Source of the DNA: JBDROX01 sp043809645
GTDB taxonomy: Bacteria; Patescibacteriota; Patescibacteriia; Magasanikbacterales; UBA922
NCBI GenBank assembly: GCA_043809645.1
Contig: JBDROX010000015.1
Coordinates: 1-33,609 of the forward strand
Direction: 5' to 3'
DNA length: 33,609 nucleotides
The notes under the pieces: model-generated
What the model saw: only the letters and a program-made list of their open reading frames with translations
What the model was told of the DNA's origin: nothing
Database searches by the model: none
Position numbers and translations under genes: made by a program
Part shown: piece after piece, positions 31,919-33,609 of the stretch
Layout of the letters: each line of letters starts with the position of its first letter
Numbering within the stretch: position 1 is the stretch's first letter

Positions 31919-33609
31919 ATGAAATTTTTTGAATCACATTTTACAAAAAAATCGTTTTTTGGAACGCCACACAAGTGGTTTCTTGCATTCCTCATCTCCC
32001 CTATTCATGCCGCAGAGATGCACTACAAGAAAAAATATCACCTGAACTATCTGCACGCAAAGAAGCTTTTTTTCTTTGACATGCTACTGATATGTTCAAC
32101 CCTCATTCTCGGTGCTGCTACAATATTTTGGTATACCTACGACCCGACTGTCACAGACCTTGTTCATGTGGGCGTTACCGCATCTATTGATAACAAGGGT
32201 ATTGCAGATGTCCGGGCAGAAAGCGGAGACCTTATACATTTCTCTGTCTCATTTCAAAATAATAGTGATGTACTTCTGCAAAATCCTATCATTACACTCT
32301 CACTTCCACCAGGCTTCCTAATTCAGGAGACAGTGCCGTCTGAAACATTTGATGCCAGCACGCAATCCTTTTCCATACATGATTTGGCACCAAGGGCATC
32401 CGGAGAAGTTACATTTCTAGGGATCCTCTATGGAACACCTGCATTAGAGAATGCAGTACGCGCTACTCTTTCATACAAGCAAGAGGCGCGAAATGTGAGA
32501 GAACAGACACACGCAGGAATTATCGCTACGCTTCGTGGATCAAAACTGATGGCTGAGATGGCAGTGCCAGACGTCCTCCTCGCACAGAGCAAGGCAGAAA
32601 TTAAAATCTCAATATCGAATACGGGTGAACGTCCAATCAGTGAAGTCATTCTGCCACTAGATATCGATGAAACACTACGACTAGAGATTCTCAGCCAAGA
32701 TATTGGAGAAACAAAAGGACGTGAATGGTTTCTTGATACACTCGCACCAGGAGAAAGTGTGGAGCTCGAAGCACTCCTCATTACGTCACTCCCAACAAAT
32801 GTTACTGAAAAAAGGATTCGCCTAGCACCGAGTATTCAGGTGAAGGATGAAACTTTCTCCCAAATGCCTGTTGAAAAAAATGTTCGCATAGTCCATCCGC
32901 GCCTTGAGATGTCAACATCCTGGAACACTAGCATACCGGCAGTCTCACCTGGAGATATCCTTGAAATGACCATCCAGCTGAGAAATACGAGTAATGCAAC
33001 ATTCGAAGATGTCATTATTTCCCTCCCCCTTCCCACTGGAATTGTTGACGTTGCAAAACTTGCCAGAGAGAACCATGGATATGTCCGCAGTGGCACCTTT
33101 TTTATTACCAGTGATTACGAAGCAAAGCTGAAAGAAATAAAACCACAGGAATCAGTCTCTCTGACCCTCACAATTCCAGTTCGCAGTTCTGTCGAGGCAG
33201 GGGCTGATCCGAAATTAGCTCTCACAGCATCTCTCACAGCATCAATCCAAGGTGTTAAGACAGGAACATATAGTAACAGTGTCTCAACTGATGCAGTGCC
33301 TGTTGGTGGCCAGATCATTCTCTCCGGAGAATCACGCTATTACACAGCAGGAGGAGACCAACTCGGCAGAGGCCCTCTTCCTCCTGAGGTTGGTAGGGAA
33401 ACCAAGTACTGGGCACTCCTGTCTGTCAAAAATACAACAAGCCAGCTCTCGAACGTGAGATTCTCCGCAACACTTCCTTCCTATATCCACTGGACTGGGA
33501 AATCGAGCGTGAGTCGTGGAAATGATGTATCATACAATGTTGCAAATCGATCTGTTTCATGGAATCTCTCATCAATGAGCCCGAACGAGACGATCGGTAT
33601 TTACTTTGA
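31919..33609 (+). CDS. Membrane-anchored surface protein with repeated beta domains, 3' truncated
   Basis: The frame from ATG 31919 stays open for 563 codons to the window end, where two bases of the next codon remain; no stop is seen, so the gene continues. Residues 1-49 are polar and probably cytoplasmic ('HYKKKYHLNYLHAKK'), and 50-72 are a transmembrane helix ('LFFFDMLLICSTLILGAATIF'). The external part repeats a beta-sandwich pattern of about 130-170 residues of the CARDB/DUF11 conserved-repeat kind: 'GDLIHFSVSFQNNSDVLLQN', 'AEIKISISNTGERPISEVIL', 'GDILEMTIQLRNTSNATFED', and 'YWALLSVKNTTSQLSNVRF', each followed by a 'P.G' segment. This suggests a cell-surface adhesin or scaffold. The start follows the HTH terminator by 65 nt. 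Function unknown. Confidence 0.75.
   Translation, partial: MKFFESHFTKKSFFGTPHKWFLAFLISPIHAAEMHYKKKYHLNYLHAKKLFFFDMLLICSTLILGAATIFWYTYDPTVTDLVHVGVTASIDNKGIADVRAESGDLIHFSVSFQNNSDVLLQNPIITLSLPPGFLIQETVPSETFDASTQSFSIHDLAPRASGEVTFLGILYGTPALENAVRATLSYKQEARNVREQTHAGIIATLRGSKLMAEMAVPDVLLAQSKAEIKISISNTGERPISEVILPLDIDETLRLEILSQDIGETKGREWFLDTLAPGESVELEALLITSLPTNVTEKRIRLAPSIQVKDETFSQMPVEKNVRIVHPRLEMSTSWNTSIPAVSPGDILEMTIQLRNTSNATFEDVIISLPLPTGIVDVAKLARENHGYVRSGTFFITSDYEAKLKEIKPQESVSLTLTIPVRSSVEAGADPKLALTASLTASIQGVKTGTYSNSVSTDAVPVGGQIILSGESRYYTAGGDQLGRGPLPPEVGRETKYWALLSVKNTTSQLSNVRFSATLPSYIHWTGKSSVSRGNDVSYNVANRSVSWNLSSMSPNETIGIYF

Overview
The window is an AT-rich piece of a bacterial chromosome, most likely from a member of the Candidate Phyla Radiation (Patescibacteria, Parcubacteria-like). 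The signs are an ECF sigma factor paired with a DUF5667-type anti-sigma protein, a large secreted beta-repeat protein opening with the 'AVYxL...YFP...Y.SWY' modules common in these genomes, paired O-antigen-ligase/TPR proteins, and mostly absent Shine-Dalgarno sequences. The standard code is used, with TGA as a stop. No tRNA, rRNA, transposase, integrase or CRISPR array was seen. The phylum call is inference.

Region 1 (1-18933) is a cell-surface glycan cluster. A truncated Wzx-type flippase on + converges on a nearly gapless minus-strand block of 16 genes read from 18933 down to 800. In transcription order these are UDP-glucuronate decarboxylase, two GT4 glycosyltransferases, a GT4-CapK/PaaK adenylate-forming fusion, a Glu/Leu/Phe/Val dehydrogenase, GT4, an unknown 481-aa protein, GT4, a methyltransferase, GT4, GDP-mannose 4,6-dehydratase, GT4, a methyltransferase, and the complete FnlA-FnlB-FnlC (CapE-F-G) set for UDP-N-acetyl-L-fucosamine. 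Several junctions are ATGA overlaps. A candidate internal promoter at 4719-4746 may run the last four genes separately. The precursors indicate a glycan with xylose, FucNAc and a GDP-4-keto-6-deoxymannose-derived sugar.

Region 2 (18934-25028): a 52-bp divergent spacer, with overlapping promoters on the two strands, separates the cluster from a + strand GT4 gene. A bidirectional terminator follows. Next comes a three-gene minus operon (Wzy/WaaL-TPR, lipoprotein, second Wzy/WaaL-TPR) with its own strong promoter. These genes could polymerise the glycan or attach it to an acceptor.

Region 3 (25086-31191): a 1253-aa secreted putative S-layer protein with six diverged beta repeats and a perfect terminator. 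It is preceded by a ~350-nt spacer packed with perfect stem-loops, probably a structured 5' leader. Upstream lie the DUF5667 anti-sigma gene and an ECF sigma gene with a good promoter.

Region 4 (31192-33609): a control region with two identical 8-8-8 palindromes, a near-consensus promoter with one palindrome sitting on its start, a small HTH protein that probably represses itself, and the start of a large membrane-anchored surface protein that runs off the window.

The most interesting unexplained items are the structured RNA leader, the HTH operator pair, the GT4-CapK fusion next to an amino-acid dehydrogenase, and three tracts of unrelated heptanucleotide repeats in or at the ends of glycan genes.
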